From the NCBI GenBank assembly GCA_036346355.1, contig CM070583.1:744001-808000 (forward strand): a stretch of DNA of 64,000 bases, read 5' to 3'. The stretch's first letter is position 1; the number at the start of each line of letters is the position of its first letter. Shown here piece by piece: positions 48,042 through 60,445 of the stretch. A model generated the notes under the pieces. That model was not told where the DNA came from. It ran no database searches and saw only the letters and a program-made list of their open reading frames with translations. This DNA comes from Rhipidocladum racemiflorum (lineage: Eukaryota; Streptophyta; Magnoliopsida; Poales; Poaceae). The position numbers were made by a program, and so were the translations under genes.

Positions 48042-51000
48042 TCATGATTTCTCGGTGCTTTCTTCCTCCTCTGCCTCTGCCATGGCCGGGAACATCGTCG
48101 TCGCCGGAGCTTGGATTTGCGCGATCTCCAGCAAGATCTTGTTCAGCGATTGCGGCTTGGAGAAGAAGGGGCAGTGGTCGCTGCCCTTGATCTTGAAGAT
48201 CCCGTCGGGCGGGTTCTCCCGGACCAGCTTCTCCTGGACGTCCGGCGACAGCATGTGATCGTCCAGCGTCTGGACGAAGTAGCGACGGACGGCGCCGTAG
48301 TTTCCTGGGGTGAGGGAGAGCTTCTCCATGATTGGGGCTAGAGGGATGGGCCTCATGGACACCGCGGCCAGTGCGACATCCTACAATACCAATAGTCCAT
48401 CGAAAGTAGAAATTAGCATGGAAGTTCGAGGGGATTTGATAAACATCATCCGGATCCGGATATTTTTGTTTGCTGAAATCGCCCAAATCTGCGATCACTG
48501 GATCGTTGTTGAGATTCGGGAGCATCGATTACATCCGATTCTATTGTTTGATCTAACGGTTGGATTTTTAATGCTACGGTCCAAAATTTGGATGTTATTT
48601 ACGACAAAAACATCCGGAAGATGCCTATACTCTCCCAAGTCGAGTGCAATGTACCTTGGATGGACTTTGGTTGAAATACAGCCCCTTGGTCTGCTGTTTG
48701 TCGAACATGAGCCCAGTAGGAGGCTTGTCCTTCCCATTTCCATATAGTAAAGACTGTGATTCTTGCAAGAAAACATCTGCAGATGCAAGCTGCAAAATAC
48801 GACTCGGCGTCAGTTTCTATTCAACAAGAAAACATGTAAGTACACACAGACACATGAAGGGGAGCGCGTACTTCCTCCGAGAACACGTCGAAGGGCCTCT
48901 GGCCATCCTTTACCATTGTGGCAGTCAGAAATACAGCCTTTGAGATCCTTTTGGGGCAGTACTCTAAGGCATATGACACACTTGCGCCTCCACAACTATG
49001 ACCGACCAAAATAACCTGCATTAGTGCCGACATGAACACAGCGCTTAAATACACGATTCTTTTCCTTTAAGAAAAAAAGAGAGTAGCAAACAGGTTAATA
49101 ATACTCACCTTCTCATTCTCAGGAAGTTTATTGAGGTAATTGATTAATGGCTTGGAGTAATCCGCCAAAGTAGCTATGGTGTTTGTATCGGTGTGGTCTA
49201 TGCCAGAACCTGTGAGGTCCAAGGCAACAGGATCAAGGCCAGCTTCCTCCAAGAGAGAGATGGTCTTGTACCAACACCAAGCACCAAATCCTTCTCCATG
49301 GACAAGGACAATTTTCTTGGTTTCTAAGTTCTCTAAGACAATTTGGACCTGAAATTATCATTCCAAAAGGAAAAACAGAGCGTAGAAACTTGTTATCCAT
49401 TAAAAAGAACATATAGGTCCTACCAATGCAAACTAGTCCAAAATTGCTGCGGGAAGTGTTGAAAAGAAGAATAAATAAAATATTAAGGCAGTTGGGGATC
49501 ACTTCTCCTAATGTATGGCAGGTCCTAACTCCTACGATAAATCACTATGAGATCGCCCGTGTGAAAGCACATACCATAATTAGCATTGAAAAACCTTTTT
49601 TTGAAGAACCACAAAATATATGCTTGCATGAGAATGTTCGATCTATGCTTCTTAATTTGGATGTAGACATGGCTGAGGACAGAGATAAAAATATGGTCCA
49701 TTCCTTGTTCCTATATAGTTGGGACCAAAAAATTTTACCAATGACGCACAATTAGTTTAATTCAAAGTTGTACCAATTACAGATGGATTAAGCCCATGAG
49801 CCACAGAATGAAGCTTTGGGAGCGAGTGATTGAGCATCGTTTAAGAAGAGTGACTACCATGACGAAAAACCAATTTGGTTTTATGTCTGGGAGGTCGACC
49901 ACGGAGGCAATCTTCTTGACACAATAGTTGATGAAGAGGTATAGGGAGGAAAAGAAGGATCTACACATGGTGTTTATCGACTTAAGAGAGCTTATGACAA
50001 TACCAAAAAGGTCATGTGGTGGACACTTAAAAAGGAAAAAGTCCCAACAAAGTACGTTACCTTAATCAAGGATATGTGCGACGGTGTTGTGACTAATGTC
50101 AGAGCATGTGATAGTTATAGTAGCGACTTTCCTATTAAGACAGGACTAAATCAAGGATCAGCATTGAGCCCTTATATTTTTGCTCTAGTGGTGGATGAAG
50201 TCACACGGGACATACAAGGAGAGATTCCTGGGTGTATGCTTTTTGTTGATGATGTGGTGCTAACTGATTAGGGTAGGGTACGTGTTGATAAAAAACTGGA
50301 GTTGCGGAGGAAGACTTTAGAATCGAAGGGTTTTAGACTTAGTAGCACTAAAACTGAGTATATGAGGTGTGTTTCCAGCGATGTTATGGAAGTAACGGAT
50401 ATGTTAGTTTGGACGGTAAAGTAGTTCCCAGGAAGAAAAAATTTCAACATTTGGGATCGATGCTACAAAGTGACGGTGAGATTGATATAGATGCGAGCCA
50501 TAGGATATGAGCGGGGAGGTTGAAATGGCGCCAAGCATCGGGTGTCCTATGTGATAGAAAAGTCCCTCAAAAGTTAATGGGTAAGTTTTATAGGACAGGG
50601 CAATCAGACCTGTGATGTTGTATGGAGCGGAATGTTCGGCGGCAAAAGGACAACATGTGCAGAAGATGAGCAGAGCAGAGGTGCGGATGTTGCGGTAGAT
50701 CCGTGGTCATACAAGGCGAGATCGGATCCGCAATGATAATATACGTTATAGTGTTGAGGTAGCACCAATTGAAGAAAAGCTTGTTCAAAATCGTCTAAGA
50801 TAGTTTGGATATCTCCAACGAAGGCCTTCTGAGGCATCTGTGCGTAGTGGAATTTTAAGTCATCTCGAAAAACATAAGAAGATGCAGAGGTCGACTAAGA
50901 CTAATGTGACAAGAAGTAGTTAAAAGAAACTTGAGGTATTGGAATGTTTCCAAAGATTTGGCATTGGATAGGAGAGCATGGAAGTTAGCGATCCACGTAC

Positions 51001-53436
51001 CGAAACCATGATCTAAGATCGAAGGTTTAGAGATTTTATTGACTTGGATTGGATTTCTTTCCTAGCTTACCCCAACTTGTTTGGGACAAAAGGTTTGGTT
51101 GTTGTTGTTGACGCACAGTTAAGTTAATTGACAGTTTTCTGTCCACTCCATGTATGCAGCTTTATCAAATCAAAATATCCCTTTTACAAATAGACAACTT
51201 TGGAAGATTAAAGTACCTTTAAAGATTAAAATCTTCCTTTGTACTTACGTCGAGGGGTGATTTTGACGAAAGATAATCTAAGTAAAAGAAACTGGACATG
51301 CAGCAAAACTTGTTGTTTTTGTCACAAGGAGGAAACTATCCAACATCACTTTTTTGATTGTCAGTTTGCTCACTGTGCATGGCGCGTTATGCAAGTGGCT
51401 TCTAATTTGACAAACCCCCCCCCCCCCGGCGTATGGCTCATATATTTAGGACTTGGCTTTGGCTAATGGGAGTGGGAAAGGAGATAAAGGCTCAATTGGG
51501 GCTGCCGCTTTATGCTGGTCCCTTTGGTTTTGTCGAAATAAAGTTATCTTTCATAAAAAAACAATTGTCTAATCCGTTGCAAATTATCTAGTGCATCAAT
51601 TGGTTGCGTTCATGATTAGTGCGGTAGCGTTAGGAGGACCAAAAGACGATTTCAATGGCATGCGGATGTTTACATGTCGTGGTTAGGGACTTCTTCGTCG
51701 GGCATAGATGGAGATTTCAAAGAAGAATTTGAGCACCTTGAGTGCTCTTTTTTTCTTTAAATTGCTTGTTACAACTTTTATCTTGTTTAAGCTTAGTTCA
51801 AACAATTTCGTCCTGCCAGCATTTCGTGCTGTTAACTTTGTAATAAATTTGAGGCTGTGTGCATCCCACAATGCAAAAGCCGGAAGTTTAATATATTCTT
51901 CAATTATCGAAAAAAGTTAAGTTAATTGAGCATTGCTACTAGAATACAAGAAAATAGCAAAGTGTTATCAATTTCAATTGAGAGAGATGGGACAATGTTG
52001 TCAGCTAGTGAGGCTGCTATTGAGGCCCTAGCATTGTCTTTTAGTCCTAATGGCATATAAGTTTCTCCATGGGTACATACACCCCCCTCTTATGTATGAA
52101 TCAACAGTTCTGCACATAGATGCTTTTTCGACATATAGTGGCATAGTTAAATACTCCATATGTAAAATAATTCAAAATTTTGGAGACACAAAAAGTATAT
52201 GAACATTATATGAGTTGATGATTTCAGAAACTTAGACTGGACTCAAAAGCAGCAGGTAATGGAGCTAATCATGAAACAACAGTGATCATGGAGTGAAACA
52301 GCAATAAGCTTCACCATTGGCTATTTAAATCAACAAATCTTTTTTCGATACTAGTCAGATGTGCAGCATGAAGCAAGCATGGAAACCCCATCTTCCATTC
52401 ACTGTGATATAATTACACCTGCAGAACTACTTCTAACATATTTCAGAACCTCGATTACCAACATTCATTTATACCTAAACATGAACTCGCTGCTGATTAG
52501 GACTAAAAAACTACCTAACCAAGGAAACTATGAAGAAATGACTACAAAAAAAAAACAGCATGTTGATGCTAGGCAACTCATTGAATTCTCCCCATTCACA
52601 AGCAATCCAATACTAACAACCAATTCACAAGTCAATTAGCTAACCTAGAGCCGCCAGACATTAAACAATATAGAGAATCAGGTAACGCCAGGCCAATGTT
52701 GCAGTCAAGTCATGGTCCAAATGCCAACTGACCATGCAAGAAACCTTCGCAATCCAGCAGTAACATGCTGATCATAAAAACAGAATACTACCTATCAAAC
52801 ACCTTAAACAACAAAGACAGATGAGTAGATGCTAATGCGACAATCATCATGAGCAAATGGCCAACTGGTCCTGAAAGAACTCTTGCCAATCGAAAACTAA
52901 GGCGCTATACCTAAGCACACATTGCAACTGACCAGATTCTACGATTCGCAAAATTTTCACAACTAAATACGAACACAAAATACACAACAGAATTGTACAA
53001 TTACAGAGTAGCATTGACAATGAACTTGTTGATTCTAAGATTGTATTTTCTACGCAAGAACACATCGCAAGGTTGCAATAAAGGAAAATAGAAGCATATG
53101 AAGAGTGGAGCAGAAAGAGAGAGGTCGGAGCCTTACAGCCTTGGCATTCGTGACGGAGTCCGGGAGGTCGCCGCGGCGGCGGGAGCTGGTGGAGCCGGGG
53201 CCGATGCGGCGGGACAGGGAGCCGCCGGCATCGATGCGGCGCGACATGGAGCCGCCGGCGTCGAGGTGCTGGTGGATGGCCATGGCCAGCGCCTGCCTGT
53301 GCAGGAGCTCCTCCTCCGCCGGCGTCAGCTTCGCCGCGCCGCGCGCCGGCCGCGCGCTCCCCATCCGCTTGCTGCGCGACACCGCGGCCGCGCCCCGGTG
53401 CTCCTTGCGGGGCATGCACACGAACGCGTTGCCCAT
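48042..53436 (-). CDS. Alpha/beta-hydrolase methylesterase, MES11 type
   Basis: Exons on the - strand: 53436-53137, 49348-49109, 49015-48872, 48789-48655 and 48380-48042 (TGA); 385 residues in frame. Exon 1 encodes an Arg-rich N-terminal extension (MGNAFVCMPRKEHRGAAAVS) found in the MES11-15 subgroup. The hydrolase fold follows: KKIVLVHGEGFGAWCWYKTI (oxyanion loop), LTGSGID, the nucleophile elbow VGHSCGGAS (Ser), QTLDDHMLSPDVQ with the likely acid Asp, and KGSDHCPFFSKP with the catalytic His. All three triad residues are present. Family members hydrolyse methyl esters of small hormones; the substrate here is unknown. The N-terminus MGN with Cys-7 could be lipid-modified, while family annotation often says plastid; location is open. 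Intron 1 is 3.8 kb and holds two LINE insertions. Confidence 0.93.
49763..51109 (+). mobile_element. RTE-type LINE pseudogene in MES11 intron 1
   Basis: RT fragments in several frames with stops: KNQFGFMSGRSTTEAIF, HMVFIDL, GLNQGSALSPYIFALVVDEV and CMLFVDDVVL (the YADD equivalent). The 3' end is CTTACCCCAACTTGTTTGGG followed by TTG repeats (about 51097-51109), typical of plant RTE LINEs. Flanks GACGCACAATTAGTTTAATT (49743-49762) and GACGCACAGTTAAGTTAATT (51110-51129) are a diverged target duplication. Antisense to the host gene. Confidence 0.85.
51132..51914 (+). mobile_element. 5'-truncated L1 LINE nested in the RTE flank
   Basis: Only the 3' part remains: a zinc-binding RVT segment (LTKDNLSKRNWTCSKTCCFC, then HKEETIQHHFFDC) and a 3' tail. 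Exact 15-bp target duplication AGTTAAGTTAATTGA at 51117-51131 and 51915-51929, lying in the right target duplication of the RTE element, so it came later. Confidence 0.88.
51930..53136 (-). other. Remainder of MES11 intron 1
   Basis: AT-rich intron sequence, with no repeat ends or exon-like ORFs recognised. Ends at the donor of exon 1. Confidence 0.5.
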
Positions 53437-54282
53437 TGGAAAGAAATCGCCAAGAAAGCGACTAGCTTGCGGAGAGAAAGGAGAGATTTTTATAGGCTCT
53501 CGAGGAGAACAAATCGCCTGAGGTTAGCAAGAGCCGACCTGAGCTGATGAAATCGAGACAGGAAACGAGTATGGAAAGCTGTGAACTGTGAGATTCAAGC
53601 AAGAAGAAACGAGATGTTATTACGCTGCAGACGAACAAAAAAAAGGACGGATTTTATGCGAAAACCCGATTTCTGCTTCGAGCAGTGTGGAATTCAAGAA
53701 CAATCTCTCTCCCAGAAGTGGACTCACACAAGGAGAAACCAACACAAACGAAGAAACTCCTAACATAAATGAACTTTTTGTAAGGAACAAGCTTTCTCCA
53801 GGAGCCAAAAAAAAAAAGCCTTGAACAAATCAAGAAACGCCGAGCCCGGATAGCGGCGAGACTGGATTGTGGCGAGCACGACCCATGCGACGAGACGGGA
53901 GATTTTCCCAAGCCCCCAGAACTCCAACTCGAAACAGAAACAGTGCCCTGGCCAGCTCGAGAGAATTTCCTCTTGTTGCAAAGCGAAGCACGGAACAGAT
54001 CTGAAAAGAGCAGGTACTAGAATTTATGAGTGGCCCTGACACCTAACTCATTTCGCACACAAATCTTGCCAAATGAATTTATTGCCCTACTAGTAGTAGG
54101 AGTACTTCCTTCGAATCTTTTGCAAGAAAAAAAAAATTGGAAGCGAAAGGAGGAAGACGCTTTAGGCGGTTTCTGGGGAATTGTGTGTGCTTGTTGGTGT
54201 GGAGTATTGTGTAGGCATGTAGTACTCCTCCGACCGTTCTGTTATGTAGACAAGAAATATACTCTTTTTTTAGTGGTTTTTT
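53437..54282 (-). promoter_or_regulatory. 5' flank of the MES11-type gene
   Basis: Probable 5' UTR and promoter. No TATA box was assigned. The small ORFs here show no family resemblance. Confidence 0.4.
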
Positions 54283-54423
54283 AGAAGTGCTTCTATACTC
54301 TTTCTTTTAAAAGTTGCACAACTATTAAAACATGAATGAAGGGTAGAAGGTGATTATTTACCCTTTCGTTTACTTCAAGATTTGTGCAACTTGTACTAGA
54401 AGGAAAAGCATAGAAGCACTGCT
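54283..54423. mobile_element. MITE, copy 2 of the 28283 family, inverted
   Basis: Ends AGAAGTGCTTCTATACTC and, reversed, AGCAGTGCTTCTATGC. The interior is the reverse complement of the copy at 28283-28425 with moderate divergence. It stops about 27 bp short of the L1 target duplication. Confidence 0.8.
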
Positions 54424-54465
54424 CGGGTTTTTTTTTATGCTTTCCTTTGAAATATATGTTAGGTA

Positions 54466-56450
54466 TGCTAGCCAAACAAGATTTAATCAGAATTAATCTA
54501 CCACTAGGGGAAAGGAGTTTGCCTCTCCATCCAGCAATCCTTTTCAGAATCTTATCAATAAGGGGTTGGAAATCTTCTTTCTTAATTTTCTCATAATGAA
54601 GGGGAATCCCAAGATATTTTATTGGGAAAGATCCAATTTTACAACAAAGGATGTTGTCAAAACTTTTTATCTCATCATTGTCACAGCCAACAGGAATCAA
54701 TTCACTCTTGTGGAAATTAATCCGCATGCCCGACATTTGCTCGAAAATAGTTAGGAACCATTTAAGGTGCAAAACAACTTTCTCATTACTTTCAATAAAA
54801 AGCAGAGTATCATCCGCATATTGCAAATTAATAATACCTCCAGGGCAAAAGTCTCTACAAAGACCATTTATCAAACCATGATTAGCGGCTTTAGAGATCA
54901 TTCTTGAGAAGACATCAGCAACTAAGTTAAACAAAATAGGAGATAAAGGATCTCCTTGCCTCAAACCTTTACCAGTTAGGAAGAAGCTACTTTCAGTATT
55001 ATTGATTTTGATCCCCACTGAACCATTAGTTAGGACAGAGTAAATCCAGGATATCCATTTATTCCCGAAACCTCTTTTATAAAGAATATCCATCAAAAAA
55101 CTCCAATTAACCTTATCATAAGCTTTCTCGTAATCAAGTTTGAGGACAAGACCTTTATTTTTGTCTTTATGAATTTTATGAATTACCTCATGGGCAGTAA
55201 CCACACTTTCTAAAATGAATCTATTCTTAATGAAAGCGATCGATTTTGAAGAATAATTCTATCACAAATTGGTCCAATCCTATTGGTCAACACCTTTGTA
55301 ATAATTTTGTAGCCGCAATTTAACAAACTGATTGGTGCGAATTGTTTCAAATTACTAGCATTATTTTCTTTTGGAATCAAAGAGATCATGGCAAAATTAA
55401 GTCCGAACAAATCTAGTTCACCTCTCTCTAACTCTTTAAAAGGTCTAATAAATCCTTTTGATAATTTCCTGCATTTTGATAAAAGATAAAAGGGAGACCA
55501 TCGTGTCCAGGGCACCGCTCGAATAGGAATCAAACACCGCTTTTTTAATCTCAGCTTCAGTAAAAGGGGCTTCCAAAGCTTCATTTTCATTATCTGAAAT
55601 CTTATCTTCCAGTTTAAAGAAATTTTTGCCTATATTAATATTAGGTTTGGCCTCATAGCCAAACAAAGTTTTATAATATTCACAGGCAATATTAATCATG
55701 CTACTAGTATCCTGAACCGGCCCATCAGGCCCTTCAAGATTAGTGATAAAATTCTTCCTTCTTCTTTGGTTTGCAACAGCATGGAAATAATTGGTGTTTC
55801 TATCACCCTCTTTTATATCTCTATCTCTAGCTCTTTGTCTAGCTCTAGTCTCCTCCATAACCCAATAATTTCTAATCTCCAATCTGATATTAGCCATTCT
55901 ATTAGTCTCAGGCGTAGTAAGAGCTCTAGATTCGGAGAGAACATCTAAATCATTGAATTCATTCGAAGTAACCTCTTCTTTTCTTAATTTGATTCAATAT
56001 TGATGCTCCACCCTTTGGTAATTTTTCTAATCTTCCTAACCTTATATTGCCATTTGTCAACATTCATCTTTTAAGCGAGGTATTCCAAGTTTTATCAACT
56101 AAATCACCGAAATCATTATGAAGAAGCCACCATTTTTCAAATTTATAACTAGGTCTATTTATAATCATCCCATCCCCCGAATCCCACAGAATGGGGGTAT
56201 GGTCACTTCCAATTCTAGCAAGGGGAGATAAAATAGCTAACGGAAACTTTTCCTCAAAAGAAGTGCTGCAAAAAACTCGATCAATTACCGACATAATCGG
56301 GTTATTTTGATTATTGGACCAAGTATAATGTCTTCCAGTCAAACCTAATTCCATCAAACCCCACATATCTATCCACTCATTGAATTTATCACACCACTTA
56401 AAGTCTACTCTTCCGTTATTTTTGTCGGATTGATACCGAACCAAATTGAA
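54466..56450 (-). pseudogene. Inverted L1 part: endonuclease tail and reverse transcriptase
   Basis: Endonuclease tail (LTGRHYTWSNNQNNPIMSVI, then DRVFCS and SDHTPI) at about 56444-56064. RT follows with KLDYEKAYDKVNWSFLMDIL, GLRQGDPLSPILFNLVADVF and catalytic LQYADDTLLF, ending near LSPSGRLILIKSCLASIPNI at the left edge. Frameshifts occur near 55900-55450 and 55205, so it is inactive. Confidence 0.9.
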
Positions 56451-56461
56451 AATACTCTCAC

Positions 56462-57602
56462 ATGGCTAACTGTCTTTGGAGTGATTATGAAGGGCATAAT
56501 AAACTTCATTTAGCTAACTGGCATTTAGTTTGTATGAAAAAAGATTTTGGCGGTCTGGGCGTTCCTAATATTAGAGATCTTAATTTGTGTCTGTTAGCCT
56601 CCTGGGTTAGAAGATTATATTCTAAAGATGACAGACAGTGGAAAAGCTTAGTGAACTTCAAATATAAAGTCAAAAACCCCAACATTTTCACTTGTAAGTC
56701 TGATCATAGTTCAGTTTTACGGAAAGGTATTGTGCAGGCTATGAAAGCTACCAAGTTTGGCTATAGATGGAGTGTGGGTAATGGTGAGAAAATTAGATTT
56801 TGGGAGGACATTTGGTTTGGCTCTTCTTGTTTAGCTATTCAATTCAGGACCTTTATATGCTTGTTAATGAGAAAGGGGTTACGATTGCGAGAGGTTTGGG
56901 ATGGTTTTAATATTAAGTGCACCTTTAGGAGAACCTTCTCTGAAGAAATGATGATCAGTTGGTTTGAATTGGTTGAAGTAGCTAACAACATAAAGCTCAG
57001 TGAGAATGAGGATGCTCTTATTTGGCAATATAGTAGTAATAGTGCTTACTCTGCTAAATCTTTATATGCAATCATCAATTTCAGGGTGTTATGCCTGTCT
57101 TTATTCCTACTGTTTGGAGTTTGATTGTTCCGCCTAAGATTCACTTTTTCCTTTGGCTCCTCCACCACAATAAAATTATGACAAAAGATAATTTGACTAA
57201 AAGAGGTATAGACAAAGGAATGGTTTGTAGTTTTTGCGATGAAAACGAAAGTACTACTCATCTGTTTTTTGAATGTGTTGTGGCTAAAAATATTTGGAGT
57301 GTGGTTAGTGATTATTTCGTGTTGGACATAGGTTATAATTTTGAATCAAGAGCTCGGTTTGGGTGAGTAATAAGAAAAATGCTGCTCTAAATTCTATTGG
57401 TGTCGTTGTTTTGTGGTGTGTATGGAAACAAAGAAATAATATGATCTTTCTTTACTGTGATTGGCTAGATGTGAAAACAATTTGGAGAAAGATGCTTACC
57501 ACGTTAAAGAACCGGAGGCCTCTATACAAAAAGGAGATGGTAGGTCAAGTGGAGAAATTTTGCGGTACCTGGAGGCGAAAATCAAAGCACCATTGCCATT
57601 AA
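56462..57602 (+). pseudogene. Sense L1 part: post-RT region and zinc-binding segment
   Basis: Begins NCLWSDYEGHNKLHLANWHL and GGLGVPNIRDLNLCLLASWV, which in plant L1 proteins follows the RT after a short gap. Then RFWEDIWFGSSCLAIQF and a zinc segment with PPKIHFFLWLLHHNKIMTKD, CSFCDENESTTHLFFEC. A frame change near 57080-57100 and one near 57360 break it. Confidence 0.88.
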
Positions 57603-57975
57603 CACCGAAGTTCGAAACAACTAAGTGAAAGAGAAAATTTGGTGGATAACTTGACAATTCGATTGGAAAGAATCCCAGAAGAGCTGGCCTCCCTGTCTTC
57701 CTTCCTTGACCAGCAGATGAAAGCAAAGAAGATTTTTTAGTATCTGTTACGTGTTTTGGAGGTTCTGATAACTAAAGTTTTTGTTGGAGAATTTTGGTTG
57801 ATGCTGATTTGCTGTAATAGGCTCTCATCTTGAGTTTTTGGTTTTGAGTATCGTTTGCGTATCATGTAATGATAACTGTGACTCAAAACAGATACATACT
57901 GTTTCAGTTTCTTCAATGGAACTGGGATATCAACAGGATTGATATCCTTTTGGTCTAAAAAATATATGTTAGGTA

Positions 57976-58837
57976 AATTTTGAAGCAAGCAAAAATTCTA
58001 TATCTTTTGTTCGCACTTTAACATTTATTTTTGTTAGTATGTTCTTCTTCTTGTTCTGTCTTCCTTGTCTAGTTCGCTTCTTGTCCTGTTTGGTCTGCCT
58101 TTGACCACCACCCTGTCCTCCTCCTTTCTTCAGATAAAAGATGAAATGGCCTCCGCAGCTCCGCTTCCTTTCTTCCCCTGCAAATACTATATTATTGTAC
58201 ACTTGTGATGAGCGTATGTGGTAGGGATCCTGGTGTTCTTTTCTCTGGTCTTTCTTCCATCCCTGTGGATATCCTGGTCTGCCTTTTCCAGATCCTGGTC
58301 CTGCCTGCCTTCCACATTTCATTAAGCATGTGTGCATCTCAGTTTTTTGCCTGCAGAATTAGGAGTTTGTCCGGCTTTTGAGCTCCAAAATGTGGCGATC
58401 CTTTGACAGGCAAAGGCTTGTGATTGTGAGTTTGTCCGGCTTTTGAGCTCCAAAATGTGGCGATCCTTTGACAGGCAAAGGCTTGTGATTGTGAGTTTGT
58501 GACTGTACCTGTGATTGATTGGCAAAAAGAAAAAGAAAAATTAGCGGCACCTGATGACGGATCGTGAAGCACTGTTGGAGTAATTCGTTTGTTCCTGTCC
58601 TTCCTGCGATTGTTCAGTGCACCACTTCGATCTGCGACTCCCTCCATAAATTCCTGGGAATGGCACTTAAATGGTAAGTAGAACGATGTAGGAAATGCAG
58701 CTGTGTGAGGACAAGGTACTAGTGCGATTTTTTACTGCCAGTTTAAATGCTACGCATACACACTGAAAATGAAAGGTGTGTTGACTTTGATGAGATCCGT
58801 TTTTGTTAATTCTCCTTTCCTTTCTCGAGATCTTGGC
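57976..58837. other. Intergenic with a 65-bp tandem duplication
   Basis: No gene. An exact 65-bp unit occurs twice at 58366-58430 and 58431-58495, with a few bases of a third start (GAGTTTGTGACTG). ORFs across it are products of the duplication. Confidence 0.7.
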
Positions 58838-59091
58838 CGTCTTAGACTATCTCCAGCGGATTCCCTTCAGCCTCCAAATTCTTTCGCGAACAGATCCTAA
58901 GTGCTCCAGCAGATTCCCTTCAGCTTTCTCTTCAGAAGGTTTCGGAGAGATAATCCCTTTAGAAACAGATTCTCTCTCCAATCCCAAAGAGAAATCCCTT
59001 GGAGGGGGTGCTGTTGGAGATAGTAGGAAATAAAGGAAATGGATATAGGGAAGGGAATGGAATGAAAAGAAATTGCTGAAGATAGTCTTAG
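58838..59091. mobile_element. MITE with CTTAGACTATCTCC ends
   Basis: Left end TCTTAGACTATCTCCAGC and right end, reversed, CTAAGACTATCTTCAGC. The word CAGCAGATTCCCTTCAGC type is repeated inside. Superfamily not determined, and the target duplication is not clear. Confidence 0.65.
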
Positions 59092-60186
59092 GAAGACAAG
59101 TGGCACTGCTGGATTAGGGTTTGATTGGAACTCTTTATCAAGTAGTACTACCAAATTAATTCATGCATTCTGAAAAGATTATATGTAGAACTAGCAGACA
59201 TGTTTTCTTAAAAAAAAAACAAATTACACTGTTCTTAGTTGCATGTGCCTTTGTCTTGTGATCTTGTCATGTTCAGTTGCCGAAATCTTCTGTACGTTAA
59301 GAGAGCTAATGAGAAAGCAACACGACTTTGAACAAATAGTACATATTATGACTGCTGCTGTCGAGAGATATGATAGCTTACTGGCCTTAAAAAAAAGTAA
59401 AATTGGTTACATGATATTCTAAATTCAATTTATGGCTTTTGCTGTAGGATATTATCTAACTGAAACACACTAAACTCTAATGGTTCTTTGCTAAAACACA
59501 CTACGACTATTAAAATAATATATTTGGCTGAGAGAGAAGAGAGAAAGTGGGTGAAAAATCTTTTTTTTTACCTCTATTAGTTGATCTGGTACTCTAAGGC
59601 TGCTCTGTTCCTCATCCCCAGACTACCTCGTCCATCCCTGAGGTGTTCAACGGTGTGCTCAGTATATCCCTCGCCCCTTTCAACGTCTATGTCCACAATA
59701 GGTTGGCATTGACTAATAGGGGGTAAAATAGACTTTTCATCTACCTTCTATATTCGGTGATGAAAATTCATTATTTTAATGATCGAAATGGGTTTTAACA
59801 AAAAGTCGGCTAAGTTTAGTGTCTTTCGGTAAAAACATAGTGTCTTAAAACAAACAACACAAATTTAGGGTGTCCTGTATATTTAACTTTGCCCTAAGTT
59901 TCAAAATTACTCTAATGAATGATAAAGTTTCTGTCCTAAGGTTCAAAATAACTCTACTGGCTAATAAAAATCATAGTAGATGATGATTCCATCAATCCAT
60001 CATCAATCCTTTTTTTATCGTCTCATTCATTTGGGATACTTCTCTACCGTTTTCCTTAAAAAAAATAGCATAAAAGAGAAGTCGCCTCACGATGAGTGAT
60101 GACTCCTCTCAGTATATTCCACCCCTAACCTTTTCAAACAGGTTTCATACGAATATACAGTTTACCTGCAATCAGTACAACTGCTA
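59092..60186. other. Intergenic, no gene seen
   Basis: Repeated AAACACACTA and TTTAGTGTCTT words in opposite orientation around 59460-59510 and 59810-59850 suggest an old inverted-repeat element. No ends could be placed. Confidence 0.4.
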
Positions 60187-60445
60187 CCCTCCCCGTTTCA
60201 TAATATAAGTCTCTATTTTCAAAAAACATCGTCCCACAATATAGGTCTATAATATTAGAAGATGGAGTAAAAGATTACTTACTGCAAAAATTTTACTACA
60301 TACCCCTCCTTTAATACTTAAAAAAGAGCACAATGCAATGTACCATTTAACAGGGGTACAATGAGATTAACATTTTTCCTGCATTTAGCATCTTCTTAGT
60401 CTACGTATACGGCGAGTTTAGACTTATATTACGGGACAGAGAGAG
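60187..60445. mobile_element. Stowaway-like MITE
   Basis: 259 bp flanked by TA. Left arm CCCTCCCCGTTTCATAATAT, right arm reversed CTCTCTCTGTCCCGTAATAT, both continuing AAGTCT. Confidence 0.75.

Larger units (their letters stand above)
54466..57960 (+). mobile_element. L1 LINE with 5' inversion (twin-priming structure)
   Basis: One insertion bounded by the exact 15-bp target duplication AATATATGTTAGGTA (54451-54465 and 57961-57975). The left part (54466 to about 56460) carries endonuclease and RT in antisense; the right part (about 56462 on) carries the region after RT and the zinc-binding segment in sense, ending near a short A run. The switch point joins the antisense endonuclease to the sense post-RT sequence, the order predicted by twin priming. 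Confidence 0.93.

Noticed and set aside
57969..58337. Lys/Gly/Gln-rich - strand ORF of 122 codons
   Set aside because: Low-complexity translation of CT-rich DNA; no motif or splice context.
58366..58495. Possible CRISPR-like repeat
   Set aside because: Units are directly abutting with no spacers, in a plant nuclear context.
58359..58647. Repeat-protein-like ORFs
   Set aside because: Artefact of the 65-bp tandem duplication read in overlapping frames.
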